The notes: generated by a model not told the origin, from the sequence alone. Positions 9,063-18,109 are shown, counted from the first letter of the stretch. The stretch: 64,000 nt of DNA from Shewanella denitrificans OS217 (GCF_000013765.1 NC_007954.1:2108001-2172000), one strand, 5' to 3'. Numbers and translations: made by a program.

Positions 9063-9941
9063 TTAACCAAAGAGCGCGTCTAATTGACGCTTGGTAATAT
9101 GGCCATTGATAATAGCTTGCGCGATAGCTTTAGCCTCAGCATCAAACTTTATAGCTAACTTTTTGTCGCTGTTTATCAATGCTAGTAATTGCTCATCTGA
9201 GGCATTTTTTTGGGTGATGGCCAAATTTACCTTGGTAAGCAAGTAGACTTTGGCAAAGTTTTGCTGCTGTTGATGCACGTTGGCAAGTCCCAATAACCAG
9301 TCGGGATTGAACTCATGAGTTAAGTCCATGGATATTTCGTTGTCGTCACTATGGATGAGATCCTCAGAAGTAATTGCGGCAAACATTTGTCGATATATAT
9401 CTTTGGAAATATTGGCATCAATTTTTAAATAGTGCACCGCTAATTGCTGCAAAATTTCGACTTCTTGTATTTCGCCTTGTTTGAATGCATTGTTCACTAA
9501 CATAAAAGCGGCTTGTTCACCAAAACGCATCCATCGATAAAAGGCGAGGTAGATGTCCTGATTGTCCTTGGTGAACTCCTGCAGCTGGGCTAAATTTTGT
9601 GTGCTCACAGCAAAGGCCCTTTTTCTGTCTAAGGTCCGCTCCGTATGAATAATATGCTGTACACCGGCCGCCAGTTCGATGCACTTGCTGTAATTTTCTA
9701 GCATGATTAATTGTTGGTATAACTGTTTGCCAGTATGCACTTCTGTTTGTTTAAGCGCATATCTGTGTCTTATAAGTGATGCCTTTTCGTACAAACACCA
9801 ACTGTCTCTGTGTAAATCTACACAAAGTTCAGGATTATTTTTACATATCACGTCGGTATTTCGGTCATTTTCACAGCCAAATAGACCAAAAATAGCTATC
9901 CAGAAACAAAATGATGTAAACATTACTGATTTTTTGTTCAA
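9063..9941 (-). CDS. Predicted lipoprotein, unknown function
   Basis: 292 residues. The N terminus MNKKSVMFTSFCFWIAIFG ends in a lipobox-like LFGC, so it is probably a lipoprotein. The mature part looks all-helical, with many Gln/Leu/Lys, and could be a helical-repeat protein, though no clear TPR consensus is seen. A TTG start at 9941 is favoured by GGAG 6 nt upstream. It lies between two GAPDH genes and shares no strand with its right neighbour. No function can be assigned. Confidence 0.72.
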   Translation of the reverse strand: MNKKSVMFTSFCFWIAIFGLFGCENDRNTDVICKNNPELCVDLHRDSWCLYEKASLIRHRYALKQTEVHTGKQLYQQLIMLENYSKCIELAAGVQHIIHTERTLDRKRAFAVSTQNLAQLQEFTKDNQDIYLAFYRWMRFGEQAAFMLVNNAFKQGEIQEVEILQQLAVHYLKIDANISKDIYRQMFAAITSEDLIHSDDNEISMDLTHEFNPDWLLGLANVHQQQQNFAKVYLLTKVNLAITQKNASDEQLLALINSDKKLAIKFDAEAKAIAQAIINGHITKRQLDALFG

Positions 9942-10145
9942 AAAGGACTCCGGCGAGGTGATTTATCTAATAAAATTACATATTTACAAGCCTGAAACTC
10001 ACTGGCTTAACTGTTCGCTTTTCATTACAATGTCGCTGACCAAAAGCAGGTAAGCCTGCACACCGATTCTAATTATTGGTCTTTTCTTTTTGTTACTCAA
10101 ACATTTTAGTCAGAATTACTAAAAAGTGAGATAAAGGATTTGTTA

Positions 10146-11582
10146 ATGAGCGCTGATAAACACCTACAAAGTTGGCAAGAACGTTTCGAAATGGCCGAGG
10201 CTATGCAGCCTTTACTTGGTAAATTGTATCGAAATCAAGGCGTTGAGGTCGTAGTTTACGGCAAGCCTTTGTTAAATGCATCTACCATTGAAATTATTAA
10301 ATCCCATCGTTTAGTCCGCCGTCATGTGGGCGAGAAACTAAGATTACGTGAGAGCTTCCCATTCGTTGTTGCCCTTAGCAAGCTTGCTGTTAAGCATTGT
10401 AAAGTGGACATAGGTAAGTTAGCGGTTAACTATTGGCGCGATCATAATGATGAATCAGGCATTGCTGCCTACATGGCGCAAGAATTAGCAGCCGGTATCA
10501 ATTATGGTGATGATACACCCGCGCGGGATGTGGTGTTATACGGTTTTGGCCGTATCGGTCGATTATTAGCCCGTTTGTTAATTGAAAAAACCGGTAAGAG
10601 TAATAAATTACGCCTTCGGGCCATCGTATTACGTGGTGGTAAGAAGGGCGATTTAGAGAAACGAGCCAGCTTACTGCGTCGCGATTCAGTTCATGGTCCA
10701 TTTAATGGTTCTGTGGAAGTTGATGAAGATAATAATGCCATTATCGCCAACGGTACGTATATTCAAGTGATTTACGCAAACTCTCCTGATCAAGTTGATT
10801 ACACTCAATATGGGATCAATGATGCGTTAATCGTCGACAATACTGGGATTTGGAAAGACGAAGACGGTTTAGGATTGCACCTTAAGAGCCCTGGCGCCAG
10901 CAAGGTATTGTTAACCGCACCCGCTAAAGGTGCCATCAAGAATATTGTTTATGGTGTTAACGAGAACGATATTTTAGCTGAGGACATTATAGTCTCAGCG
11001 GCAAGCTGTACTACTAATGCTATTACCCCAGTATTAAAAGCGGTCAATGACAAGTATGGTATCGAAAATGGCCATGTTGAGACGATTCACTCTTATACGA
11101 ATGACCAAAACTTGATTGATAATTATCACAGTGCCGACCGACGTGGTCGCAGTGCACCGCTAAACATGGTGATCACTGAAACGGGTGCAGCTAAAGCTGT
11201 GGCTAAAGCACTGCCAGTATTGGCGGGTAAGCTTACCGGTAATGCGATACGTGTTCCCACGCCTAACGTGTCCATGGCCATCATCAGCGTTAATTTAAAT
11301 GCTGAGACGAATCGTGATGAGCTTAATGAATACTTAAAAGATGTGGCGTTATTATCGGAGCTACAAAATCAAATCGACTTCACTGAGTCTACAGAAATTG
11401 TATCCAGTGACTTAGTCGGCTCTCGCTATGCGGGCGTGATTGATTCACAAGCAACGATTGCAGAAGGCAAACGTGCGATTCTTTATGTTTGGTATGATAA
11501 TGAATTTGGCTATAGCTGCCAGGTTGTCGGTGTCATGCAGAAAATGCTTGGTCTAACTACCTTGTCATTGCCTAAAGCATAA
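10146..11582 (+). CDS. Long GAPDH paralogue with a 125-residue N-terminal extension
   Basis: 478 residues from the ATG at 10146 (AAGGAT upstream). The GAPDH core starts at about residue 128 with VVLYGFGRIGR and has the catalytic AASCTTNA and C-terminal VWYDNEFGYS. The helical N-terminal extension is typical of a distinct GAPDH group found in Shewanella, Vibrio and relatives. Core residues are intact, so an active dehydrogenase is likely. Substrate preference, cofactor and direction in vivo are inference only. Followed by a strong terminator. Confidence 0.9.
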   Translation: MSADKHLQSWQERFEMAEAMQPLLGKLYRNQGVEVVVYGKPLLNASTIEIIKSHRLVRRHVGEKLRLRESFPFVVALSKLAVKHCKVDIGKLAVNYWRDHNDESGIAAYMAQELAAGINYGDDTPARDVVLYGFGRIGRLLARLLIEKTGKSNKLRLRAIVLRGGKKGDLEKRASLLRRDSVHGPFNGSVEVDEDNNAIIANGTYIQVIYANSPDQVDYTQYGINDALIVDNTGIWKDEDGLGLHLKSPGASKVLLTAPAKGAIKNIVYGVNENDILAEDIIVSAASCTTNAITPVLKAVNDKYGIENGHVETIHSYTNDQNLIDNYHSADRRGRSAPLNMVITETGAAKAVAKALPVLAGKLTGNAIRVPTPNVSMAIISVNLNAETNRDELNEYLKDVALLSELQNQIDFTESTEIVSSDLVGSRYAGVIDSQATIAEGKRAILYVWYDNEFGYSCQVVGVMQKMLGLTTLSLPKA

Positions 11583-11608
11583 TCTAAAGGTTTGAGATAA
11601 AATTAATC

Positions 11609-11635
11609 AGAGCAGCTTAAGCTGCTCTTTTTTTT
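11609..11635 (+). terminator. Rho-independent terminator after the long GAPDH gene
   Basis: AGAGCAGC and GCTGCTCT arms around TTAA (11609-11628), followed by a run of T. Confidence 0.9.
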
Positions 11636-11786
11636 GGCTATTTGATCGCTTTATCGGCAGTCGTATGCTGTGAGGTAAAAAACTCACCTGCCAGCATTGA
11701 CAGAAGGGGCTAAAACGGTAGAATGCCAATCCGAAGTCAAGGAGGAACAGTAAGTCTATTACCTTGATTTTTTAAAAGTAAGATAG

Positions 11787-11884
11787 GCGACATTAACTCA
11801 GTTGGTAGAGGGATACTTTGCCAAGCTAGAAGTGATAACGGCGTCACCGGTTCGAACCGCTTTTTATTCGAAACGGTTGCACCA
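11787..11884 (+). pseudogene. Degenerate tRNA-Gly(GCC) copy
   Basis: The first 45 or so bases match the intact tRNA-Gly at 11907 closely, including GCGACATTA, CTCAGTTGGTAGAG and the TTTGCCAA anticodon loop. The D stem (ACTC/GAGG) and anticodon stem no longer pair. After them comes about 20 extra bases and a second T-loop-like TTCGAAACGGTT. It ends in GCACCA, but the 3' side no longer pairs with the 5' acceptor strand. About 5 nt of flanking sequence 5' of the gene also matches, so it looks like a decayed tandem duplication. Confidence 0.7.
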
Positions 11885-11906
11885 AAGTTTTATGTTAAAA
11901 ATATAG

Positions 11907-11982
11907 GCGACATTAGCTCAGTTGGTAGAGCGATACCTTGCCAAGGTATAGGTCATCGGTTCGAACCCGATATGTCGCTCCA
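11907..11982 (+). tRNA. tRNA-Gly (anticodon GCC)
   Basis: 76 nt with encoded CCA. Acceptor GCGACAT/ATGTCGC, D stem GCTC/GAGC, anticodon stem ATACC/GGTAT with GCC at 11940-11942, and T stem ATCGG/CCGAT around TTCGAAC. First of a Gly-Cys-Leu cluster, the same order as glyW-cysT-leuZ in E. coli. Confidence 0.97.
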
Positions 11983-12010
11983 ACTATCTTTATTGATATT
12001 TGGAAAGCAT

Positions 12011-12084
12011 GGCGCGATGGCAGAATGGCTATGCTGCGGATTGCAAATCCGTCGACCTCGGTTCGACTCCGGGTCGCGCCTCCA
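12011..12084 (+). tRNA. tRNA-Cys (anticodon GCA)
   Basis: 74 nt with encoded CCA. Acceptor GGCGCGA/TCGCGCC, anticodon GCA at 12043-12045, T loop TTCGACT. Confidence 0.97.
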
Positions 12085-12131
12085 CAATTTTGTTGATTTG
12101 TTAGCGCTGCTAACAGATTGGCGACACTTTT

Positions 12132-12217
12132 GCCCGAGTGGTGGAATCGGTAGACACAAGGGATTTAAAATCCCTCGCTGAATAAGCGTGCCAGTTCAAG
12201 TCTGGCCTCGGGTACCA
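12132..12217 (+). tRNA. tRNA-Leu (anticodon TAA)
   Basis: 86 nt with a long variable arm and encoded CCA. The 5' half through the anticodon loop is identical to E. coli leuZ as I recall it. Anticodon TAA at 12166-12168. Confidence 0.97.
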
Positions 12218-12243
12218 TTATTCATCTTGTATGATGTTAATAC

Positions 12244-12276
12244 AAAAAAGCCTCGATTATATCGAGGCTTTTTTAT
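12244..12276 (+). terminator. Terminator of the tRNA cluster
   Basis: A 14-bp stem, with GCCTCGAT at its core, around a 3-nt loop and ending in a T run. It is symmetrical and can also serve the minus-strand gene that ends at 12353. Confidence 0.9.
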
Positions 12277-12352
12277 ATCTGTAATTTACATAGAGCAATA
12301 AAATCCCACTTTAAGCTTGTGTTCAAAGCGGGTAAGTTGCTCTAGTTTGTAA

Positions 12353-13315
12353 CTAAATTGCTACTGCTGCCGCGATTTTTAAGTACTTAGCTATGGTTTC
12401 AGCACCATTGTTGGCGTTGATTGGCTTGAAGATAAAGCCTGAAATGCCATGTTTTTGGCATTGCTTAACTAAGATGTTGTCTGTAACCGAAGACAGCATG
12501 ACGACAGGAACCTGTGAGCCCATATTGCGCAGTTCGGCTAACGCGGCGTCGCCATTTAATCGGGTCATGACTACGTCCATGAAGATGAAATCCACTTTAC
12601 CCGCTTTAACTGCTTCAATGGCGCCTATGCCATCATCGGCTTCGATGACATTGTGATAACCTAAGTTATTGAGGAAGCGACTGATTGCCTTTCTTATCAT
12701 GGCACTGTCATCAACAACCAGCACTGTACTGGTTAACGGCAGGGGAGTTGTGTGGGTATTTTCCACATCAATACTTTGGGCATCAATATCAACATTAGCA
12801 ACCTGCTCAACAACATCTCTGATGAGTAAGTTAAAGTAATAACGGCCAATACCTTCAACCATAATAGGCACAGTGATAACTTGTTTTACTCCAACTAAAT
12901 ATTTGTCCATTTCTGTTAAGTCTTCAACAAAATAGGGGCTAGAGAAACCATATTCTAATTTGTGGCGACTGTGTAAATCTGTGGAACGCCCCACTATGGT
13001 ATTGCCCCATTCGGCTAAGGCATTACGTAAATCGTCGTTAATAGCATCAAAGGCATAGGTTTCATTAAACATGTTTTGGCAAACTGAATTACCAATCGCT
13101 ATCGCCGTTTCTGGGTAGTGATGCATCATGATCACACCATCAAGGCTACCGGTGACATCTGAACAGACGGCGTAACCCTTGAAGCGAAAATCTTCAACCT
13201 TGTCCATAAAAGGATCGCCGGCCACTCCGGTTAAATTTGTCATGGCCTTAAGGCTGGCAATAGATTCTTTGATAAAGGGATGAAGTATGACTTTAAATAA
13301 CGGATTTACTGACAT
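12353..13315 (-). CDS. CheX-like domain fused to a C-terminal response-regulator receiver domain
   Basis: 320 residues. Residues ~1-170 look like a CheX-type domain; the E-x-x-N pair used by CheC/CheX phosphatases appears at Glu102/Asn105 (AEWGN). Residues 197-315 form a receiver domain with acidic pair VDDS, phospho-acceptor Asp247 (FIFMDVVM), the switch serine in MLSS and FKP lysine. No DNA-binding or enzymatic output domain follows. A role as a phospho-relay or phosphatase partner in motility/chemotaxis signalling is inference. No che genes adjoin it. Confidence 0.8.
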   Translation of the reverse strand: MSVNPLFKVILHPFIKESIASLKAMTNLTGVAGDPFMDKVEDFRFKGYAVCSDVTGSLDGVIMMHHYPETAIAIGNSVCQNMFNETYAFDAINDDLRNALAEWGNTIVGRSTDLHSRHKLEYGFSSPYFVEDLTEMDKYLVGVKQVITVPIMVEGIGRYYFNLLIRDVVEQVANVDIDAQSIDVENTHTTPLPLTSTVLVVDDSAMIRKAISRFLNNLGYHNVIEADDGIGAIEAVKAGKVDFIFMDVVMTRLNGDAALAELRNMGSQVPVVMLSSVTDNILVKQCQKHGISGFIFKPINANNGAETIAKYLKIAAAVAI

Positions 13316-13473
13316 ATGAAGACTCGATATTATTTTTGTTATTAATCTAGGTTGATTAAATTACAAGAGGTATCGCAGATTTGCAACATAATCAAAACAT
13401 AGGCTTGAGTTTTTTTAACCAAGCTAGATGGAGAATAACCCAAATTAGGATCTGAAGGCTGAGGATATTGGCT

Positions 13474-14901
13474 GTGATTAGCTTAATGTACACTCAGCTT
13501 GATTGGTGTACCCCGCTGCAGCGCATGAATGTCAATGTGGCCAGGTGGTCGCAATCACAGCCAAAGGAGCAGCTAGCAAGCTTACTATGGCGCCAAGTCC
13601 CAGGCACTCAAATTTGCCAAGGGATAGCATACAGTTATAAGGGTCAACGGGGGTTTGAATATTCACTGCCTTGGGGGCCGCATCAGCCGCAGTGGATTTG
13701 TTCGACTCGCTATATTCCGCAAACAGGCAAGATAACTATGCGCTTTGGTGAGCCGTGGGCTAACTCACAGAGCCCTTTAGCGCTGAGCTTTACCATTGAA
13801 CCCAAAGTGTGCCGTTTTGACGATGGCGGCGGCCTAATCGATGCACATCCAAACTTGCCCACTATAGATTTTAAGATCCCCATTGAACCCCAGATTAGAA
13901 GGAGCTATCTCATGGAACCTCAGGTGAGTTGTATTCGAGTTCGAGACGGTTTGGTTGTGGTATTAAACTCTGTTTCAATCTCTACATCTAGAAGTCAATG
14001 GACCAGTACCTGCAGTCTTTCGTTTTCTTCTAGGTTAGATGCTATGCATGCAAATAATGAGCTATTGAAAGTGTCCATTAACGGTTATGAGTTCTTTTTG
14101 CTATGCGAGGCATCTTCATCATCAAAAATATTCAATGCAGAAACCTACAGTGCAACAGGAAGAGGCCGGTTAGCCGAACTTGCAACCCCTTATAAGAAGT
14201 TAGTTAACTTCGTAAACCATGAGACAAGGAGCTTTCTGGGGTTGATGGCCGATATCATTGCTAACTCTGGCTGGACAGTAACCGGCGTGATAACAGACTA
14301 TCCAGTGCCTGCAAATAGCTTCAGCTATGCAAACAAAACGCCCGCTGAAGCAATTAATTTCATGGCAAGTGCCATAGGAGCCATGCTCGATATAAATGAT
14401 GAGACTCGGACCATAAATGTCATTCCACAATGGCCTGTGGTGCCGTGGGATACAAGCAGTGCTATCCCTGATGTTATCTTACATGACAGCGTGATTTTAG
14501 AGTTTACTGAGCACCTAGATATTCGCCCTGAAGCCAATGCGGTGTTTGTTCGTGGCGAGCAGCAAGGCGTAGCAGTGAAAGTGAAACGCTTCGGGACCGC
14601 TGGCGATAACTTTGCTGCTGATATAGTCGATAAGTTAATCACAGATAACCAAGCCGCTAGAATGCGTGGCACGACTGAATTAGCCAATGCGGGTAACAAA
14701 ATACAAAGCAGTATTCGCACTAAAATTCTGCATGACTTGCCACCAATCCGGCCAGGCATGTTAATAGGGGTAAGGAAGGGCGCTGAAGTGTTTAAATCCG
14801 TCTGTGATGCCTCAACCATTACCGCCAATGTTAATAGCGCTAATGGTCAAGTAACGGTTAATCAGACCATCAGTTTATTGCGAAATGAGAACACAATATG
14901 A
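13474..14901 (+). CDS. Putative phage tail/hub-type structural protein (prophage remnant)
   Basis: About 475 residues. GTG at 13474 is preferred because GAGGA stands 8 nt upstream. The middle part (TPAEAINFMASAIGAMLDI, then ...PEANAVFVRG) resembles tail-hub or late tail proteins of lambda-like and Mu-like phages of marine Gammaproteobacteria. The resemblance is by feel, not a named family. It overlaps the next small gene by 4 nt, as in phage operons. No integrase, capsid, lysis or other tail gene is nearby. It may instead be domesticated. Confidence 0.5.
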   Translation: MISLMYTQLDWCTPLQRMNVNVARWSQSQPKEQLASLLWRQVPGTQICQGIAYSYKGQRGFEYSLPWGPHQPQWICSTRYIPQTGKITMRFGEPWANSQSPLALSFTIEPKVCRFDDGGGLIDAHPNLPTIDFKIPIEPQIRRSYLMEPQVSCIRVRDGLVVVLNSVSISTSRSQWTSTCSLSFSSRLDAMHANNELLKVSINGYEFFLLCEASSSSKIFNAETYSATGRGRLAELATPYKKLVNFVNHETRSFLGLMADIIANSGWTVTGVITDYPVPANSFSYANKTPAEAINFMASAIGAMLDINDETRTINVIPQWPVVPWDTSSAIPDVILHDSVILEFTEHLDIRPEANAVFVRGEQQGVAVKVKRFGTAGDNFAADIVDKLITDNQAARMRGTTELANAGNKIQSSIRTKILHDLPPIRPGMLIGVRKGAEVFKSVCDASTITANVNSANGQVTVNQTISLLRNENTI

Positions 14902-15119
14902 GTAATATTTATCAGCGTTTAGCAAACCTAAACCCTAAGGCTCAACGAGCGGTTGCTACTGTGGTTTCAGTGAACAATGGCACCACGGCAGTACAGCATG
15001 CCGATGGCAGCCACCAAGTGGTGTTGGGGGATAGTATACCCAGCGGAAAGGTGTACATATTGGATGGCCAAATCCAAGGCCAGGCCGCTGATTTACCTTT
15101 TTCAGAAATAACTATTTAG
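14898..15119 (+). CDS. Small phage-type protein downstream of the tail-like gene
   Basis: 73 residues. It starts inside the preceding gene (ATGA overlap at 14898-14901), so the two are translationally coupled. The sequence is beta-rich (VATVVSVNNGTTAVQ, HQVVLGDSIPSGKVYILDGQIQG), suggesting a small beta-barrel. Such proteins follow the hub-like gene in several tail modules, but I cannot name a family. Confidence 0.5.
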   Translation: MSNIYQRLANLNPKAQRAVATVVSVNNGTTAVQHADGSHQVVLGDSIPSGKVYILDGQIQGQAADLPFSEITI

Positions 15120-16010
15120 AAAAGTGCTACCTAGATAGCTATCAAAATTCCTAGACTATTAACTGATGTTTAATGAGCATTTACTAAGGGGCTCAAAATG
15201 CAATTTTTAAACGATTTTGGTTTAATAGGTAGGTTAGGGTATACCTATACAGTCAACTAGGCTGTAAACGAAGATCGCGAGAGCATAGCGCTATATAAAG
15301 GCAGCTTGTGCCGATAAGTTTTCATTTTGGATGAATTGGCTAGCAAAATTATCCTATAAAGATAGGACTAGCGAGTTTGCAGCCGTTAAGCTCAAAATTA
15401 AATTTCTCACTTTAGGTGAATCCGTTTCTCAAACTCGGTGACGCGCTACACCCTAGCAAATAAACTGCCTGAAAAAACTCAAAAAGAAAGTTTATTACTT
15501 GCGGCATAATTAACATGCGTCATTTTCTTCTGGCCCAAATCCCGCACCCTGATTGACTTAGCATGAGTTATCCACTATTTCTGTGGATAAACCTGTGAAT
15601 TACTCCTGTTTATCGGCTGCAAACCCCTGTAATCCTTGGCTCGGACTTAGATTTGATAATTTCAACTAAGGAAAATTATTTACTTATTTATCAATGTGAT
15701 ACTAAATGCAACAAGTTTTATTACTGACAATTATTTTACTTGACTTACAAACAGTACTGTTGTGGCCTTTTTGTGTATTAAATTGGCTGAAACCCTGATA
15801 TTTCGCTTGAAATTTGTGCATTTAAGCTAAAAGTGAGCAGTGTTGAAAACTTTCAATCAATCCCGCTTTTATACTGTCAAATGCAGCCTTTTTCTGCTAA
15901 ATACGCTAGGATACTCAGGCTCGATTTCCAACCGAACCTTATTGATAAATTGCTTGCTGGGTTTAACAACGAATCGATTATTTCTTTTGCTTGTGTAAGG
16001 AATTTTTACT
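15120..16010. other. 891-bp stretch without a supportable gene
   Basis: Frequent stops in all frames. It holds an AT-rich upstream region for uvrB, a pair of facing DnaA-box-like octamers (15568-15590) and a 12-bp palindrome AACAGTACTGTT (15750-15761). It probably marks the decayed right side of the prophage remnant. I see no clear LexA site ahead of uvrB. Confidence 0.6.
15567..15591. repeat. Inverted pair of DnaA-box-like sequences
   Basis: TTATCCAC (15568-15575) and GTGGATAA (15583-15590) are perfect 8-bp arms 7 nt apart. The right arm extends to the full DnaA consensus TTATCCACA on the minus strand; the left differs at the last base. Confidence 0.55.
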
Positions 16011-18041
16011 GTGTCTAGCGCCAAATTCGATCTTCATTTCCCATTCCCACCCGCTGGGGATCAGCCTACCGCTATTCGTAAATTAGTCGAAGGCTTAGAG
16101 GCGGGACTTGCCTGCCAAACCTTGCTTGGGGTGACAGGTTCGGGTAAGACTTACACCATAGCCAATGTCATTAAAACCATGGGGCGGCCCACCATCATCA
16201 TGGCCCCGAACAAGACATTAGCGGCCCAGCTTTATGGCGAGATGAAGGAATTTTTCCCCAATAACGCCGTCGAATATTTCGTGTCTTATTATGACTACTA
16301 TCAGCCCGAAGCTTACGTGCCAGCCTCCAATACCTTTATCGAGAAAGATGCCTCGGTTAACGCTCACATTGAACAAATGCGTTTGTCTGCCACAAAAGCC
16401 CTGCTAGAACGCAAAGATGTGGTGTTAATTGCGTCTGTTTCTGCTATTTACGGTTTGGGAGACCCAGACTCTTACTTGAAAATGCTGCTGCATCTGCGCC
16501 AAGGGGATCCCATGGGGCAGCGTGATATCTTGCACCGTTTGAGTGAGTTGCAATATAAGCGCAATGACATTGAGTTATCCCGCGGCACCTATCGTGTGCG
16601 CGGTGAAGTGATAGATATTTTTCCTGCAGATTCCGAGCGTGATGCCATCAGGGTAGAGCTCTTCGATGATGAAATTGAGCGGCTAAGCGAATTTGATCCC
16701 TTAACGGGTCAGATTAAAAAACGTCTAGCCCGCACCACGGTTTACCCTAAGACTCATTACGTGACCCCAAGGGAAAAAATAATTGCTGCCACCGAGTTCA
16801 TCAAGGAAGAGCTGCGGGAGCGGCGTCAGCATTTGCTAGATAACAATAAATTAATTGAAGCCCAAAGGATCACTGAGCGGGTGCAATACGATGTGGAAAT
16901 GATGGTGGAGCTAGGTTATTGCTCAGGCATTGAAAACTACTCCCGCTATCTCTCGGGTCGGACTCCTGGCAGTGCACCGCCGACTTTGCTGGATTATTTA
17001 CCCAGTGACGGCTTGCTGATTATTGACGAGTCCCATGTCACAGTGCCGCAAATTGGCGCCATGTATAAGGGCGATCGCAGCCGTAAAACCACCTTAGTGG
17101 AATATGGCTTTCGCTTACCCAGTGCATTGGATAATCGGCCGCTTAAATTTGAAGAATTTGAACAGCTGATGCCGCAAACCGTGTTTGTGTCGGCGACCCC
17201 AAGCCAATATGAGTTCGATAAGAGTGCAGGGGAGATTGCCGAGCAAGTGGTGCGCCCCACAGGACTGTTAGATCCTGTGTTGGAGATAAGACCTGTAGCG
17301 ATACAAGTGGATGATTTATTATCAGAAATTGCTAAACGAGTGGCAGTTAATGAGCGTGTTTTGGTCACCACACTCACCAAAAAAATGTCTGAAGATCTTA
17401 CCGATTATCTCGATGAGCACGGGGTCAAGGTACGCTACTTACACTCAGACATAGACACAGTGGAGCGAGTGGAAATCATTCGCGATTTACGCTTAGGCAA
17501 ATTTGATGTGCTAGTGGGTATCAACTTGTTGCGTGAAGGATTAGACATGCCGGAAGTGTCACTGGTGTGTATTTTAGATGCGGATAAAGAAGGCTTTTTG
17601 CGCTCAGAACGTTCACTCATTCAGACCATAGGCCGCGCTGCCCGCAACATTAACGGCAAGGTTATTCTCTATGCCGACAGGGTGACCAAGTCTATGGCCA
17701 AGGCCATCGAAGAAACTGACCGACGCCGTGAAAAGCAGCACCAGCATAATCTTGCCAATGGCATTACTCCCAAGGGGGTGGTGAAATCCATTACCGATGT
17801 CATGGATGTGGGTGATGAAAACTCCACTACAGGCTATCGGAAAACCGCGCCTATGCCAGGCAAAGTAGCCAGCAAACCAGGTCAATATGACGATCTTAAC
17901 AGCATTTCTGAGCTGAGCCGTGCCATTGAAAAGCTTGAAAAGCAGATGCTACAACACGCAAGAGATCTGGAGTTTGAACAAGCCGCAGCGCTTCGAGATG
18001 AAGTCCATGCCCTGAGGGAGCGGATCATCAAGATAAGCTAA
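16011..18041 (+). CDS. uvrB: Excinuclease ABC subunit B (UvrB)
   Basis: Damage-verification helicase of nucleotide excision repair. 676 residues, the family norm. Walker A GVTGSGKT, the beta-hairpin region around YYDYYQPEAY, the DESHV Walker B, helicase motif QTIGRAARN, and a C-terminal UVR domain (EFEQAAALRDEVHALRERI) for binding UvrC. GTG start with AAGGAA upstream. Monocistronic here. Confidence 0.97.
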   Translation: MSSAKFDLHFPFPPAGDQPTAIRKLVEGLEAGLACQTLLGVTGSGKTYTIANVIKTMGRPTIIMAPNKTLAAQLYGEMKEFFPNNAVEYFVSYYDYYQPEAYVPASNTFIEKDASVNAHIEQMRLSATKALLERKDVVLIASVSAIYGLGDPDSYLKMLLHLRQGDPMGQRDILHRLSELQYKRNDIELSRGTYRVRGEVIDIFPADSERDAIRVELFDDEIERLSEFDPLTGQIKKRLARTTVYPKTHYVTPREKIIAATEFIKEELRERRQHLLDNNKLIEAQRITERVQYDVEMMVELGYCSGIENYSRYLSGRTPGSAPPTLLDYLPSDGLLIIDESHVTVPQIGAMYKGDRSRKTTLVEYGFRLPSALDNRPLKFEEFEQLMPQTVFVSATPSQYEFDKSAGEIAEQVVRPTGLLDPVLEIRPVAIQVDDLLSEIAKRVAVNERVLVTTLTKKMSEDLTDYLDEHGVKVRYLHSDIDTVERVEIIRDLRLGKFDVLVGINLLREGLDMPEVSLVCILDADKEGFLRSERSLIQTIGRAARNINGKVILYADRVTKSMAKAIEETDRRREKQHQHNLANGITPKGVVKSITDVMDVGDENSTTGYRKTAPMPGKVASKPGQYDDLNSISELSRAIEKLEKQMLQHARDLEFEQAAALRDEVHALRERIIKIS

Positions 18042-18095
18042 GCTAATGGCTTACTTTGTTTTCATCCACTTTGCATTCATTAATAGAAGATTAGT

Positions 18096-18109
18096 CCTAT
18101 GTACATAGG
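18096..18109. promoter_or_regulatory. Perfect palindrome spanning the merR-type gene start codon
   Basis: CCTATGTACATAGG is a perfect 14-bp palindrome containing the ATG at 18099. It could hide the start codon in an RNA hairpin or be a protein site. Function is inferred only. Confidence 0.4.

Noticed and set aside
11953..12181. Frames of 68-69 codons on both strands across the tRNA cluster
   Set aside because: They run through tRNA-Gly, tRNA-Cys and part of tRNA-Leu; coding potential is an artefact of the tRNA sequences.
15830..16010. LexA (SOS) box in front of uvrB
   Set aside because: Searched for CTG-N10-CAG; TACTGTCAAATGCAG near 15873 has the wrong spacing.
15833..16018. 61-codon frame ending at the uvrB start
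   Set aside because: No ribosome site of note, no recognisable protein features, and it overlaps the uvrB leader and start codon.
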